Source of the DNA: Stutzerimonas azotifigens DSM 17556
Lineage (GTDB): Bacteria; Pseudomonadota; Gammaproteobacteria; Pseudomonadales; Pseudomonadaceae
Assembly: GCF_000425625.1 (NCBI RefSeq)
Contig: NZ_KE384407.1
Span: 45,396 to 109,395, forward strand
DNA length: 64,000 nucleotides
Direction: 5' to 3'
Each line of letters opens with the position of its first letter. Positions within the stretch are counted from its first letter, which is position 1. This document shows, piece by piece, positions 47,988 through 56,270 of the stretch. The notes under the pieces were generated by a model, which did not search any database, was not told the origin of the DNA, and saw nothing but the letters and a program-made list of their open reading frames with translations. A program made the translations under genes and the position numbers.

Positions 47988-49973
47988 ATGACCGACAACG
48001 ACAACGTCCTGTTTGGCAATGGCGACGAGCCCCTGAGCAACCGCTCGCCCAATCCGCACCTCAACGACATCATCGCGCACGACCGCCGCAGGCTGGTCGC
48101 CGGCGGCGCGGCGGCCGGCGTGCTGGCCTTTCTCGGCGTGCTGCCCGCGGTAGCGGGCGCCGCCGAGCCGCTGGCCAGGGGGCCGGGCAGCGCGCCGCTC
48201 AAGCGCAGCCGCGTGCCCTTCGCCGCGGTGCCCGTCTCCCGCGCCGACGAGGTGATCGTGCCCCAAGGCTACCGGGCCACGGCCTTCATTCCCTGGGGCA
48301 CACCCATCACCGGGCGCTACCCGGCCTACCTGGAAGACGCCAGCAACAGCGCGCAGGACCAGGCCGAGCAGATCGGCATGCACCACGACGGCATGCACTT
48401 CTTCCCGATCGACGCCCAGCGCGGTGGGCGCCGCAGCGACCATGGCCTGCTGGTGCTCAACCACGAGTACATCGACGCTCCGCTGCTGCATCCGAACGGC
48501 CCGACCGTCTCCGGCAACCGGCGGGTGAGCGCCGAAGAGGTGCGCAAGGAAATCAACGCACACGGGGTTTCGGTAGTGGAGATCCGCCGCGAGGTCCGCG
48601 GCGACTGGGCAGTGATGCCCTCCTCGCTCAACCGCCGCATCACCGGCGCCACGACGATGGAAATGGCCGGCCCGGTTCGCGGCCACGCCCTGCTGCGCAC
48701 CCGCTACAGCCCGGACGGCACCCGTACCCGCGGGACGCTGAACAACTGCTCCCACGGCGTCACGCCCTGGGGCACCTACCTGACCTGCGAGGAAAACTGG
48801 GCCGGATACTTCGCCTCGCGCGACCCGGAGCCGCCCCGCGAGCTGGCGCGCTACGGCGTCGGCAGTGCGGGCCGCTATGGCTGGGAGACGCTGCCTGGCG
48901 ACGAATTCCGGCGCTTCGACGCCACCCGCAGCGCCCAGGAGCCGACCGCCGACTACCGCAACGAGCCGAACACCTTCGGCTGGATCGTCGAGATCGACCC
49001 CTTCGATCCCGCTTCCACCCCGGTCAAGCGGACCGCGCTGGGCCGCTTCGCCCACGAGGGCGTGGTCTTCGCCCCGACCCGCGCCGGCCGCCCGGTGGTC
49101 TGCTACTCCGGCGACGACTCGCAGAACGAGTACATCTACAAATTCGTCAGCCGCGACACCTTCCACCCGCGCCGCAGCGACGGCCGCCTGCTGGACGCCG
49201 GCACGCTCTACGTCGCGCGCTTCAACGCCGACGGCAGCGGCGAATGGCTGGCGCTGGACATCGCCGACCCGGCCTTCCAGCAGGCCTGCGCCGCGGCCGG
49301 CGTGGCCTTCGCGGACCAGGGCGAGGTGCTGATCAATACGCGCCTGGCCGCCGACGTCATCGGCGCCACCAAGATGGATCGCCCGGAGTGGGGCGCCGTG
49401 CACCCGGACACCGGCGAGGTCTACTTCACCCTCACCAACAACGCCGCGCGCACCACCGCCGACGAGCCGAACCCGCGTGCACCGAACCCCTACGGGCACA
49501 TCATCCGCTGGCGCGAGGCGAGCGCCGACCACAGCGGCACCCGCTTCACCTGGGACCTCTACCTGCTCGCCGGCCCGCAGGACGACAGCCGCGATCCGCG
49601 CGGGCGGCCGCTGGACGAGCACAACATCTGCGCCAGCCCGGACGGCCTCTGGTTCGACGACGAGGGTCGCCTGTGGATCCAGACCGACATGAGCGGCAGC
49701 CAGCTGAGCGCGGGGCCGTTCGGCAACAACCAGATGCTGGTGTCGGACCCGAACAGCGGCGAGACCAGGCGTTTCCTCACCGGCCCCCGGGTCGCCGAGG
49801 TGACCGGCATCACCGCCACGCCGGATTTCCGTACGCTGTTCGTCAACATCCAGCACCCTGGCGAAGGCAGCACGCCGACCGAGTTCAGCAGCCACTGGCC
49901 GGACGGCGCGGGCCGGCGGCCGCGCTCGGCCACGGTGGTGGTGACCCGGGAGGACGGGCGACGCCTGATGTAA
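47988..49973 (+). CDS. phoX: PhoX-type alkaline phosphatase, Tat-exported
   Basis: A 661-aa periplasmic phosphatase of the PhoX (DUF839) family, using calcium and iron to release phosphate from organic esters. The N-terminus carries a twin-arginine signal (HDRRRLVAGGAAAG near residues 31-44, then VLPAVAGAAE). Family segments include MHHDGMHFFPID, LVLNHEYID, TYLTCEENWAGYF (its conserved cysteine and glutamates) and NEPNTFGWIVEIDP. The start at 47988 is taken as the nearest ATG to the signal. A weak Pho box lies upstream and a strong hairpin follows the stop. Confidence 0.94.
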   Translation: MTDNDNVLFGNGDEPLSNRSPNPHLNDIIAHDRRRLVAGGAAAGVLAFLGVLPAVAGAAEPLARGPGSAPLKRSRVPFAAVPVSRADEVIVPQGYRATAFIPWGTPITGRYPAYLEDASNSAQDQAEQIGMHHDGMHFFPIDAQRGGRRSDHGLLVLNHEYIDAPLLHPNGPTVSGNRRVSAEEVRKEINAHGVSVVEIRREVRGDWAVMPSSLNRRITGATTMEMAGPVRGHALLRTRYSPDGTRTRGTLNNCSHGVTPWGTYLTCEENWAGYFASRDPEPPRELARYGVGSAGRYGWETLPGDEFRRFDATRSAQEPTADYRNEPNTFGWIVEIDPFDPASTPVKRTALGRFAHEGVVFAPTRAGRPVVCYSGDDSQNEYIYKFVSRDTFHPRRSDGRLLDAGTLYVARFNADGSGEWLALDIADPAFQQACAAAGVAFADQGEVLINTRLAADVIGATKMDRPEWGAVHPDTGEVYFTLTNNAARTTADEPNPRAPNPYGHIIRWREASADHSGTRFTWDLYLLAGPQDDSRDPRGRPLDEHNICASPDGLWFDDEGRLWIQTDMSGSQLSAGPFGNNQMLVSDPNSGETRRFLTGPRVAEVTGITATPDFRTLFVNIQHPGEGSTPTEFSSHWPDGAGRRPRSATVVVTREDGRRLM

Positions 49974-49987
49974 CCTTTCGCGTGGTG

Positions 49988-50017
49988 AAGAAGCCGGTCG
50001 CTCGACCGGCTTCTTTC
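49988..50017 (+). terminator. Strong hairpin terminator after phoX
   Basis: A perfect 13-bp stem, AAGAAGCCGGTCG (49988-50000) with CGACCGGCTTCTT (50003-50015), on a minimal loop, ending in TTCTTTC. Probably bidirectional in shape, but only phoX needs it. Confidence 0.8.
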
Positions 50018-50092
50018 GTGGCGCAGTACGCGTCATCCTTCGGTTATCAAGCATCCGTACAGTTTGCCGGTTCCTCGAATCGAGAGCCCTTC

Positions 50093-51325
50093 ATGTCCGA
50101 ACCGACCACCGATACCGACGCAGCCCCGCTGCAACGGCACGAAGGTGCCTGGCCCATCTTCCTCATCTTCCTCAGGCTCGGGCTGACCTCGTTTGGCGGC
50201 CCCATCGCGCACCTGGGCTATTTCCGCGAGGAATTCGTCGCCCGGCGCAAATGGCTGGCGGAAAGGAGCTATGCCGACCTGGTCGCGCTCTGCCAGTTCC
50301 TGCCGGGCCCTGCGAGCAGCCAGGTGGGCATGGCGTTGGGGCTCGCGCGCGGCGGCTACCCCGGCCTGCTAGCCGCCTGGGCCGGTTTCACCCTGCCCTC
50401 GGCGATCGCCCTGATCCTCTGCGCGCTCGGCCTCTCGACCTGGGGCGAGGCGATGCCCGCCGGGCTGCTGCAGGGACTGAAGGTGGTCGCCGTGGCGGTG
50501 GTCGCCCAGGCGGTGTGGGGCATGGCGCGCAGCCTGTGCCCGGACAGCCTGCGCGTGACCCTGATGGCGGCCGCCGCCTGCTTCGTGCTGGCCGTGCCGA
50601 GCGCGCTCGGGCAGGTCGCGGTCATCCTGCTGGCCGCCCTGATCGGCCTCGTGCTGTTCAGGCCCGAGCCGGGCGCCGCGACCGACGCCCTGCCGGTCAG
50701 GACCGGGCGCCGGCGCGCGCTGCTGTGGCTGGCGCTTTTCGCGGTCCTGCTATTCGGCCTGCCGCTCCTGGCCGAAGCGCTGGGGTGGCGCTCCCTGGCG
50801 CTGGTCGATGCCTTCTACCGCGCCGGCGCACTGGTATTCGGCGGCGGACACGTCGTCCTGCCGCTGCTCCAGGCCGAAGTGGTGCCGACCGGCTGGGTCG
50901 GGGAAGAGGCCTTCCTCGCCGGCTACGGGCTGACCCAGGCCGTGCCCGGCCCGCTGTTCACCTTCGCCGCCTTCCTCGGCGCCGCCATGCGCGACGGGCC
51001 GAGCGGCTGGCTCGGCGGGCTGCTGTGCCTGGTGGCGATCTTCCTGCCATCGTTCCTGCTGGTGGTCGGCGCCCTGCCGTTCTGGGAGCGGCTGCGTCGC
51101 AACGCCAGGACGCAGGCGGCGCTGATGGGAGTCAACGCCGCCGTGGTCGGCATCCTGCTTGCCGCGCTCTACCACCCGGTGTGGACCAGCGGCATCCGCG
51201 CCCCGCAGGACTTCGCCCTGGCGCTGCTGGCACTGGTCGCGCTGATGTTCTGGAAGCTGCCGCCCTGGCTGGTGGTGGCGGCGTGCGGATTGTCGGGATG
51301 GATGCTCGACGCGCTCTGGCCGTAG
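50093..51325 (+). CDS. chrA: ChrA-family chromate ion transporter
   Basis: A 410-aa inner-membrane protein of the CHR family, two homologous halves of about six helices each. Diagnostic motifs are LGLTSFGGPIAHLGYF near residue 30 and the second-half counterpart GALVFGGGHVVLPLL, plus CQFLPGPASSQVG and LTQAVPGPLFTFAAFLG. Characterised members export chromate, but many homologues have no tested activity, and no chrB regulator is nearby. The ATG at 50093 is chosen by the motif position; a GAG-rich stretch precedes it. Confidence 0.92.
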   Translation: MSEPTTDTDAAPLQRHEGAWPIFLIFLRLGLTSFGGPIAHLGYFREEFVARRKWLAERSYADLVALCQFLPGPASSQVGMALGLARGGYPGLLAAWAGFTLPSAIALILCALGLSTWGEAMPAGLLQGLKVVAVAVVAQAVWGMARSLCPDSLRVTLMAAAACFVLAVPSALGQVAVILLAALIGLVLFRPEPGAATDALPVRTGRRRALLWLALFAVLLFGLPLLAEALGWRSLALVDAFYRAGALVFGGGHVVLPLLQAEVVPTGWVGEEAFLAGYGLTQAVPGPLFTFAAFLGAAMRDGPSGWLGGLLCLVAIFLPSFLLVVGALPFWERLRRNARTQAALMGVNAAVVGILLAALYHPVWTSGIRAPQDFALALLALVALMFWKLPPWLVVAACGLSGWMLDALWP

Positions 51326-51593
51326 CGGGCGGTCGGATCAGCCCCACCTAGACGCCTCCAAGGGCGCCGCGGCACGGGTCGAACAGTCCAGCGTGCGGAA
51401 GATGCCGGAGAATCGCGGCAGCCGAGCGTGTGGTAGGTAGCTTTCCAGGCGGTCCGTTCGCGAGCAAGCTCGCTTCTACCAGAAGCGCACCCGCCAGCCG
51501 ACGGGTGTCGCCTGCTGGAGCTGGCTCTGCCTGCGCCCGCTGCAATACGTGACGGCGAATGCTGTTCTTCAAAAGGAGCTGCAACGAACGTAA
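51326..51593. repeat. REP-containing gap upstream of the zinc operon
   Basis: This part of a 353-base gap (51326-51678) holds a REP-like GCGAGCAAGCTCGC palindrome (about 51459-51475, as at 229-255) and a GGAGCTGGCTCTGCCTGCG element (about 51518-51537). No gene is visible. The remainder of the gap is the Zur-controlled promoter and leader. Confidence 0.6.
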
Positions 51594-51608
51594 TGTTATT
51601 ATATAACA
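51594..51608. promoter_or_regulatory. Zur box of the oxidoreductase-FeoB-like-CobW operon
   Basis: TGTTAT-TAT-ATAACA, a perfect 6-3-6 palindrome that matches the core of the enterobacterial Zur consensus (TGTTATANTATAACA) and shares both half-sites with the box at 62942-62956. It overlaps a TATTAT that could be the -10 element, so zinc-loaded Zur should block transcription. It is 71 bases before the first start codon. Confidence 0.88.
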
Positions 51609-51678
51609 AAAACAACAGAGTCCTTCCTAGCCGTTGTGATGCCAGCCACCTACCTCACGCCAAGGTAAGAATCCGCTT

Positions 51679-52803
51679 ATGAAACCAACGCTGGATGTAG
51701 CCATCGTCGGCGCAAGCGCCGCCGGTATCGGTCTCGGCCTGATGCTGCAGGCCATAGGTGTCGAGCGCTTTGCCCTGCTGGAGCGGCATGAGGTGGGTGC
51801 CTCGTTCCGCCGCTGGCCGCGGGAAACCCGCTTTATCACCCCCTCGTTCTATGGCAATCCGTTCGGCCTGCCGGACCTGAACGCGGTATCCCCCGCCAGT
51901 TCGCCGGCCATCACCTGTGGTAGCGAACATCCTTCCGGCGAGGCCTATGCGCGTTATCTCGAGCTTCTTGCACAGACGCATGAGCTGCCCCTGATCACCG
52001 GGTGTGCGGTACGCACGATGACCCCGTTGCCCGGTGGCGGATTCGAAATCGTCACCGACCAGGGCACGGGAACAGCGAGCCATGTCGTCTGGGCCACCGG
52101 CGAATACCAGTTCCCTGACCTCGCGCCCTTCCCGGGAGCCGAACTGTGCCGGCATTACGCCCAGGTGGAGTCCTGGCGCGCGTTCGCCGGCGAGGAGCGC
52201 TCTGTGATCGGTGGCTATGAAAGCGGCGTCGACGCGGCCATTCAGCTGGTCCGCCAGGGCTGTCGCGTCCGCCTGTTGGCGCGCAGGTCGACCTGGGATG
52301 CCGACGGCCCGCTGGATCCCAGCCTCTCGTTGTCCCCCTATACCCGGGAGCGTCTGGAGCAGGCTCTGGAATCGGGCCGACTGGAAGTGGTGTTCGGCGC
52401 CGACGTCATCGCCGTGGAGAAAGAAGAAGGGCGTCATCTGATTCGGGCGGCCGACGGTCGAGCCTGGCTCACCGATCGAGCGCCTGTCCTGGCCACCGGA
52501 TTTCTAGGTGGTGGTGGCGCTCGCCAGATCGAGGCGCTGTTCGACTGGAACGAGGCCGGCATGCCTCTGCTTTCCGAGCATGACGAATCGACCCGTACAC
52601 CAGGCCTGTTCCTTGCCGGGCCGCAGGTGCGGCACGACGCGCGGATCTTCTGCTTCATCTACAAGTTTCGCCAGCGCTTCTCCCTGATCGGAGCCACGCT
52701 CGCCGAGCGCCTGGGTTTGCAGCCTTCCATACCGTCCGACCAGGCCTGGTGGATGTTCGAAAGCGTCGATCCGGCCTGTTGCGCCAATGATTGCGACTGC
52801 TGA
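51679..52803 (+). CDS. FAD/NAD(P)-binding oxidoreductase with cysteine-rich tail, Zur-controlled
   Basis: A 374-aa two-dinucleotide-domain oxidoreductase of the flavin monooxygenase / CzcO-like type. The first Rossmann loop is VAIVGASAAGIGLGL near residues 7-20, the second is VIGGYESGVDAAIQLV near 175-190, and a late ATGFLGGGG marks the flavin-site return. Most unusual is the end, DPACCANDCDC, which places four cysteines (C367, C368, C372, C374) in the last eight residues, a possible metal or redox site. It is first in a Zur-box operon and its 3' end overlaps the FeoB-like gene by 17 bases. Reaction unknown; it might handle a thiol or metal ligand for zinc scavenging. The first ATG after the Zur box is used; the ribosome site is weak. 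Confidence 0.85.
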   Translation: MKPTLDVAIVGASAAGIGLGLMLQAIGVERFALLERHEVGASFRRWPRETRFITPSFYGNPFGLPDLNAVSPASSPAITCGSEHPSGEAYARYLELLAQTHELPLITGCAVRTMTPLPGGGFEIVTDQGTGTASHVVWATGEYQFPDLAPFPGAELCRHYAQVESWRAFAGEERSVIGGYESGVDAAIQLVRQGCRVRLLARRSTWDADGPLDPSLSLSPYTRERLEQALESGRLEVVFGADVIAVEKEEGRHLIRAADGRAWLTDRAPVLATGFLGGGGARQIEALFDWNEAGMPLLSEHDESTRTPGLFLAGPQVRHDARIFCFIYKFRQRFSLIGATLAERLGLQPSIPSDQAWWMFESVDPACCANDCDC

Positions 52804-54454
52804 ATACCGGGCGCCGGTTCGCTCGATCGTGTTCATCGGGCTGGAGAACGTCGGCAAGTCGGCACTGTTCCGTAACCTGGCGCGTGCCCGCTGTGGCGAC
52901 GAGAGCAACTTTCGCGGCTCGACGGTGAATTGCCGCCGGCAATGGCTGGACGAGTTGCGGGGCGAACTGGTGGACACGCCCGGCATCCGGGTGCGCAGCG
53001 ACAGCGAGACCACCCGTCTCGCGCTCGCCCAGTTGACCGCCGCCGACAGGCTGGTCCTGGTGGTGCGCGCAACCGATGCCTGGCGGGAGCTGCAGATACT
53101 GCTGAGCGCCCTGCCGCCCCTCCAGCAACCCCTGTGCATCCTGTGCACCTTCGCCGACAAGTTGCCCGATCCGCCGGACGAGCCAGCGCATGTCTGTCGA
53201 CGCGTACTGGGCGTGCCCTGCCTGTCGGTGAACGCCCGGCATCTGGACGAGCTGACGCGCCAGCGCCTGCTCGAGGCCATCGAACGGTCCGCCTGCCTTC
53301 CGCTCAACGCCAGGCAACTGCTGGAAGAGGCCTGCCCCGCCCAGGCTTGCGGAGCGCCTCCTGCGACGACGCCATTCGAGCACCGTCTTGCAGGCCCCGT
53401 GCTGGCCCTGGCCTGCCTGGGATTGCTGTTCGCCGTGCCGGTCTACCTGGCCTTCCAGCTTTCCGACTGGCTGCAGCCCTGGCTGGACCTCGGGCTGATA
53501 CAGCCGTCGAAGGCCATGCTCGAAGGATCTCCCGAGCTGCTACAGCACCTGCTGGTGGGAAGCTACGGCGTTTTCAGCCTTGGCTGGTACTCCTTCGTCT
53601 GGGCTTTCCCCGTCGTCATGCTGGTCAGCCTGTCCGTCGCCCTGTGCGAGGAAAGCGGCCTGAAGGATCGCATCACCACGGCCCTTGACCCCTGGCTGCG
53701 CCGGATCGGCCTCAGCGGCCAGGACCTGATCCCCGTGCTCACGGGCTTCGGTTGCAACGTGGTCGCCGTTTTCCAGAGCCGTGGCTGCTCAGCCTGCTCG
53801 CGGCGCGCCTGTCTCGGCGCCATTGCCTTCGGCTCGGCCTGCAGCTACCAGATAGGCGCCACACTGTCGCTGTTCAACGCCAGCGGACATCCCGCACTGT
53901 TCCTGCCGTACATCATGCTGCTGGCGGTGGTCGCCGCGCTGCACACGCGCCTGTGGAACGGCCGGCTCGAGCCGGCTGCCGCCACGCCCCTGAGCGAGCG
54001 GGCCTTCCTCCAGATACCCTCTTCCCGCGCAGTGCTCTGGCGGCTGCGCAGCAGCGTGCGGCAGTTCCTCTGGCAGGCGATGCCGATCTTCCTCGCCATC
54101 TGCCTGCTCGCCTCCCTGCTCGACTGGCTGGACCTTCTCGGTTGGTTGAGCCGGCTCATCGCACCGGCGATGCAAGCGCTTCGGCTACCCGCGGAAATGG
54201 CCCCGGGCCTGATCTTCTCGCTGCTGCGCAAAGACGGCCTGCTGGTGCTCAACTTCGATGACGGACAGCCACTCGCCCTGCTCTCCCCCGGCCAGGTGTT
54301 CCTGCTCGCCTGGCTGGCCTCGACCTTAAGCGCCTGCCTGGTGACCCTCTGGGCGATCGGGCGGGAAATCGGCATCCGCTTCGCCGTCACGCTCGCTGCC
54401 CGCCAGGCCGCCAGCTCGCTGGCGGTGGCGACGGTGCTCACCTCGATGCTTTGA
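52787..54454 (+). CDS. FeoB-like GTPase-permease under Zur control
   Basis: A 555-aa protein combining an N-terminal G domain with a FeoB/nucleoside-gate membrane domain. G1 is GLENVGKS (residues 18-25) and G3 is DTPG (63-66). The base-recognition G4 motif NKxD is missing, with CTFADK at 120-125 in its place. Membrane helices start near 201, and the FeoB hallmark GFGCNV is at 320-325, followed by CSACSRRAC (334-342) and SACS (350-353). It is shorter than typical FeoB (about 750 aa), and no feoA or feoC is near. Being in a Zur operon with a COG0523 chaperone, it may import zinc or a zinc complex rather than ferrous iron. The ATG overlaps the upstream gene. Confidence 0.85.
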   Translation: MIATAEYRAPVRSIVFIGLENVGKSALFRNLARARCGDESNFRGSTVNCRRQWLDELRGELVDTPGIRVRSDSETTRLALAQLTAADRLVLVVRATDAWRELQILLSALPPLQQPLCILCTFADKLPDPPDEPAHVCRRVLGVPCLSVNARHLDELTRQRLLEAIERSACLPLNARQLLEEACPAQACGAPPATTPFEHRLAGPVLALACLGLLFAVPVYLAFQLSDWLQPWLDLGLIQPSKAMLEGSPELLQHLLVGSYGVFSLGWYSFVWAFPVVMLVSLSVALCEESGLKDRITTALDPWLRRIGLSGQDLIPVLTGFGCNVVAVFQSRGCSACSRRACLGAIAFGSACSYQIGATLSLFNASGHPALFLPYIMLLAVVAALHTRLWNGRLEPAAATPLSERAFLQIPSSRAVLWRLRSSVRQFLWQAMPIFLAICLLASLLDWLDLLGWLSRLIAPAMQALRLPAEMAPGLIFSLLRKDGLLVLNFDDGQPLALLSPGQVFLLAWLASTLSACLVTLWAIGREIGIRFAVTLAARQAASSLAVATVLTSML

Positions 54455-54479
54455 AAAGCCGCAGATCCGGAGCGCGCCC

Positions 54480-54719
54480 ATGAACGACACTCCCGCCATT
54501 CCAGACAGCTACTCCGCCTGGCGCCACTGCATCACGGTGGAATGCGGCATCCCGTTGACCGCCGACTTCATCCAGCGGCGCCTCGCGATACTGAGCAATC
54601 CCGAGGAATACGAAACCCAGCGTTTCACGCAAGTGCATGGCGCCGCGCATCTGCAGGCCGTACTGGCCTGGTTCCAGAGGGCGGCCAGGGACGTGCAGGC
54701 AGGCGACCCCGCCGCCTGA
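54480..54719 (+). CDS. Small 79-aa conserved-looking protein of the zinc operon
   Basis: A 79-aa soluble protein of unknown function: MNDTPAIPDSYSAWRHCITV followed by ECGIPLTADFIQRRL and a helical C-terminus with HGAAHLQAVLAWFQRA. It contains two cysteines (C17, C22) and two histidines (H53, H57) that could bind metal, but no recognised motif. CGGAG precedes the ATG by 8 bases, and it lies 25 bases after the FeoB-like gene, so it is a real operon member. I recall small unnamed proteins beside COG0523 genes in the P. aeruginosa zinc cluster near PA5534, and it may be one of these. Confidence 0.75.
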   Translation: MNDTPAIPDSYSAWRHCITVECGIPLTADFIQRRLAILSNPEEYETQRFTQVHGAAHLQAVLAWFQRAARDVQAGDPAA

Positions 54720-54830
54720 CCGAGTCGCCCGTGCCGGCGAGCTTGGCCAGGCCACGGTTCATCGCCACCGCGCAGGCGGTCGGCTGCATCCAGCGTTTCG
54801 AAAGACAAAAAAGTATTGGAAGGAGATGAG

Positions 54831-55928
54831 ATGAGCTTTGCTACCAGCCGCCCCCTGATCCCGGTCACGCTTCTCACGGGTTTCCTTGGCAGCGGCAAGA
54901 CCACGCTGCTCAACAACCTCGTGCGCCAGCCCGAACTGGCTGATGCCCTGGTCATCATCAACGAATTCGGCGAGATGCCGCTGGACCACGCCCTGGTCGC
55001 GCACAGCACCGAGAACCTGGTGATGGAAATGAGCAGCGGCTGCCTGTGCTGCACCATCCGCGGCGATCTGGTGAAGACGTTGCAGGACATCACCTGGCGC
55101 TTTTCGCGCCAAGGACACCGACAGTTCCGCCGTGTGGTGATCGAGACCACAGGACTGGCCGATCCGGCCCCGATCGTTCATACCCTGATGACGCACCCGT
55201 CGATCGCCTCCCGTTATCGGCTCGACGGCATCGTCACCACTCTTGACCTGGCGACGGGGCTGCACAGCCTGGAACGCCACACCGAAGCGCTGAAACAGGC
55301 CGCGATGGCCGATTGCCTGCTGCTGACCAAAGCGGACTTGGCGAGCACTGAACAGCGCACCGAGCTGCTCCGTCGGCTCGACGGAATCAACCCCGCGGCC
55401 CCGCGCTGGATGATCAGCCACGGCGAGGCGAGCGCGTCGAAGATACTCGAGCTGGGGCTGTTTTCGACCGAGGGCAAGATGCCCGACGTCAAGCGCTGGC
55501 TGCGCGAAGAGGCCTATGCATCGCAACGCGCGAACGCCCATGACCATGACCATGACCATGACCATGACCATGACCATGACCATGACGCTCATCATCACGC
55601 ACACGAGCATGACGTCAATCGCCACGACGATCAGGTTCGGGCGTTCTGCTTTTCCATCGACCGGCCGATATCGGAAGACCTGTTGGCGTCCTGGCTGGAA
55701 CTGTTGATGAGCTTCGTCGGCAGCGACATCCTGCGCGTAAAGGGCATTCTGAACGTCGAGGGCAACGAACAGCCGATCGTCATCCACGGCGTCCAGCACA
55801 TCTTCCATCCGCCCGCGAGACTGCCGGCCTGGCCGGACGAGGATCGCCGGTCACGACTGGTTTTCATCACCCGGAACGTCGGACGGGACGTGATCGAAAG
55901 AACCTTCCAGGTACTGCGCCCCCGATAA
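54831..55928 (+). CDS. CobW/COG0523-family zinc chaperone GTPase
   Basis: A 365-aa G3E GTPase of the COG0523 family, thought to deliver scarce zinc to target proteins. Walker A is GFLGSGKTT (residues 17-25), the metal-binding CxCC motif is GCLCC (C71, C73, C74), and the guanine motif is LTKAD. A histidine-rich linker starts at residue 237 with eight HD dipeptides and continues AHHHAHEH, a likely metal buffer. The C-terminal CobW domain spans about 270-365. The ATG at 54831 has AAGGAG. A 111-base gap separates it from the preceding gene, so an internal promoter cannot be excluded, although no Zur box is visible there. Confidence 0.94.
   Translation: MSFATSRPLIPVTLLTGFLGSGKTTLLNNLVRQPELADALVIINEFGEMPLDHALVAHSTENLVMEMSSGCLCCTIRGDLVKTLQDITWRFSRQGHRQFRRVVIETTGLADPAPIVHTLMTHPSIASRYRLDGIVTTLDLATGLHSLERHTEALKQAAMADCLLLTKADLASTEQRTELLRRLDGINPAAPRWMISHGEASASKILELGLFSTEGKMPDVKRWLREEAYASQRANAHDHDHDHDHDHDHDHDAHHHAHEHDVNRHDDQVRAFCFSIDRPISEDLLASWLELLMSFVGSDILRVKGILNVEGNEQPIVIHGVQHIFHPPARLPAWPDEDRRSRLVFITRNVGRDVIERTFQVLRPR
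55539..55586 (+). repeat. Hexanucleotide repeat (CATGAC)8 inside the CobW gene
   Basis: Eight perfect CATGAC units encode (His-Asp)8. Unit changes keep the frame, so the length of the metal-binding tract can vary without breaking the protein. Confidence 0.95.
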
Positions 55929-56026
55929 GCTCGACCACTGCGCGCCCCGGCAGGCATGAGACAAGACACCGCCGCATGCCTCCACGAACGGGGCGGTGCC
56001 TCCCGGAACGCTACTGAGACAGCCCC

Positions 56027-56209
56027 ATGGACCCGAAACTGCTCGACCTGCTCGTCTGCCCCATCACCCATGGTCCCCTGCGGCTGAACGAAGCCGGCAC
56101 CGAACTGATCAGCAAGCAGGCCGGCCTGGCCTTTCCCATTCGAGACGGCATTGCGGTCATGCTCGAGAGCGAAGCCCGCACCCTGACGTCAGACGAACGC
56201 GCATCATAG
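56027..56209 (+). CDS. Trm112-family small protein, YcaR-like
   Basis: A 60-aa protein of the Trm112/UPF0434 family (YcaR-like): [20 protein letters not shown], then [18 protein letters not shown]. Eukaryotic Trm112 is a small zinc protein that activates methyltransferases; the bacterial role is unclear. Many members have a CPxC pair. This one has CPIT and only one cysteine (C11), so it cannot form the usual four-cysteine zinc site. A zinc-free spare in a zinc-starvation operon would make sense, but I have not compared it with the other copy of this genome. It lies 98 bases after the CobW gene and is the last gene of the operon. Confidence 0.85.
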   Translation: MDPKLLDLLVCPITHGPLRLNEAGTELISKQAGLAFPIRDGIAVMLESEARTLTSDERAS

Positions 56210-56214
56210 CCAGC

Positions 56215-56250
56215 GCGCACGGGACCGCGGCCTGGCCGGCGCCCGTGCGC
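56215..56250. terminator. Hairpin between the two convergent zinc operons
   Basis: GCGCACGGG (56215-56223) pairs perfectly with CCCGTGCGC (56242-56250). It sits in the 61-base gap between the Trm112-like gene and the thrS paralogue. No T-tract is present on either side, so termination is plausible but not certain. Confidence 0.5.
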
Positions 56251-56270
56251 CCCTGGAGAGGCCAATCCCT

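Noticed and set aside
51679-52803. Naming the oxidoreductase CzcO
   Set aside because: Resemblance is only at the dinucleotide-binding motifs. There are no czc genes nearby, and Zur control points to zinc shortage, not metal excess.
55539-55586. CRISPR-like tandem repeat
   Set aside because: The unit is only 6 bases without spacers and encodes a His-Asp tract.
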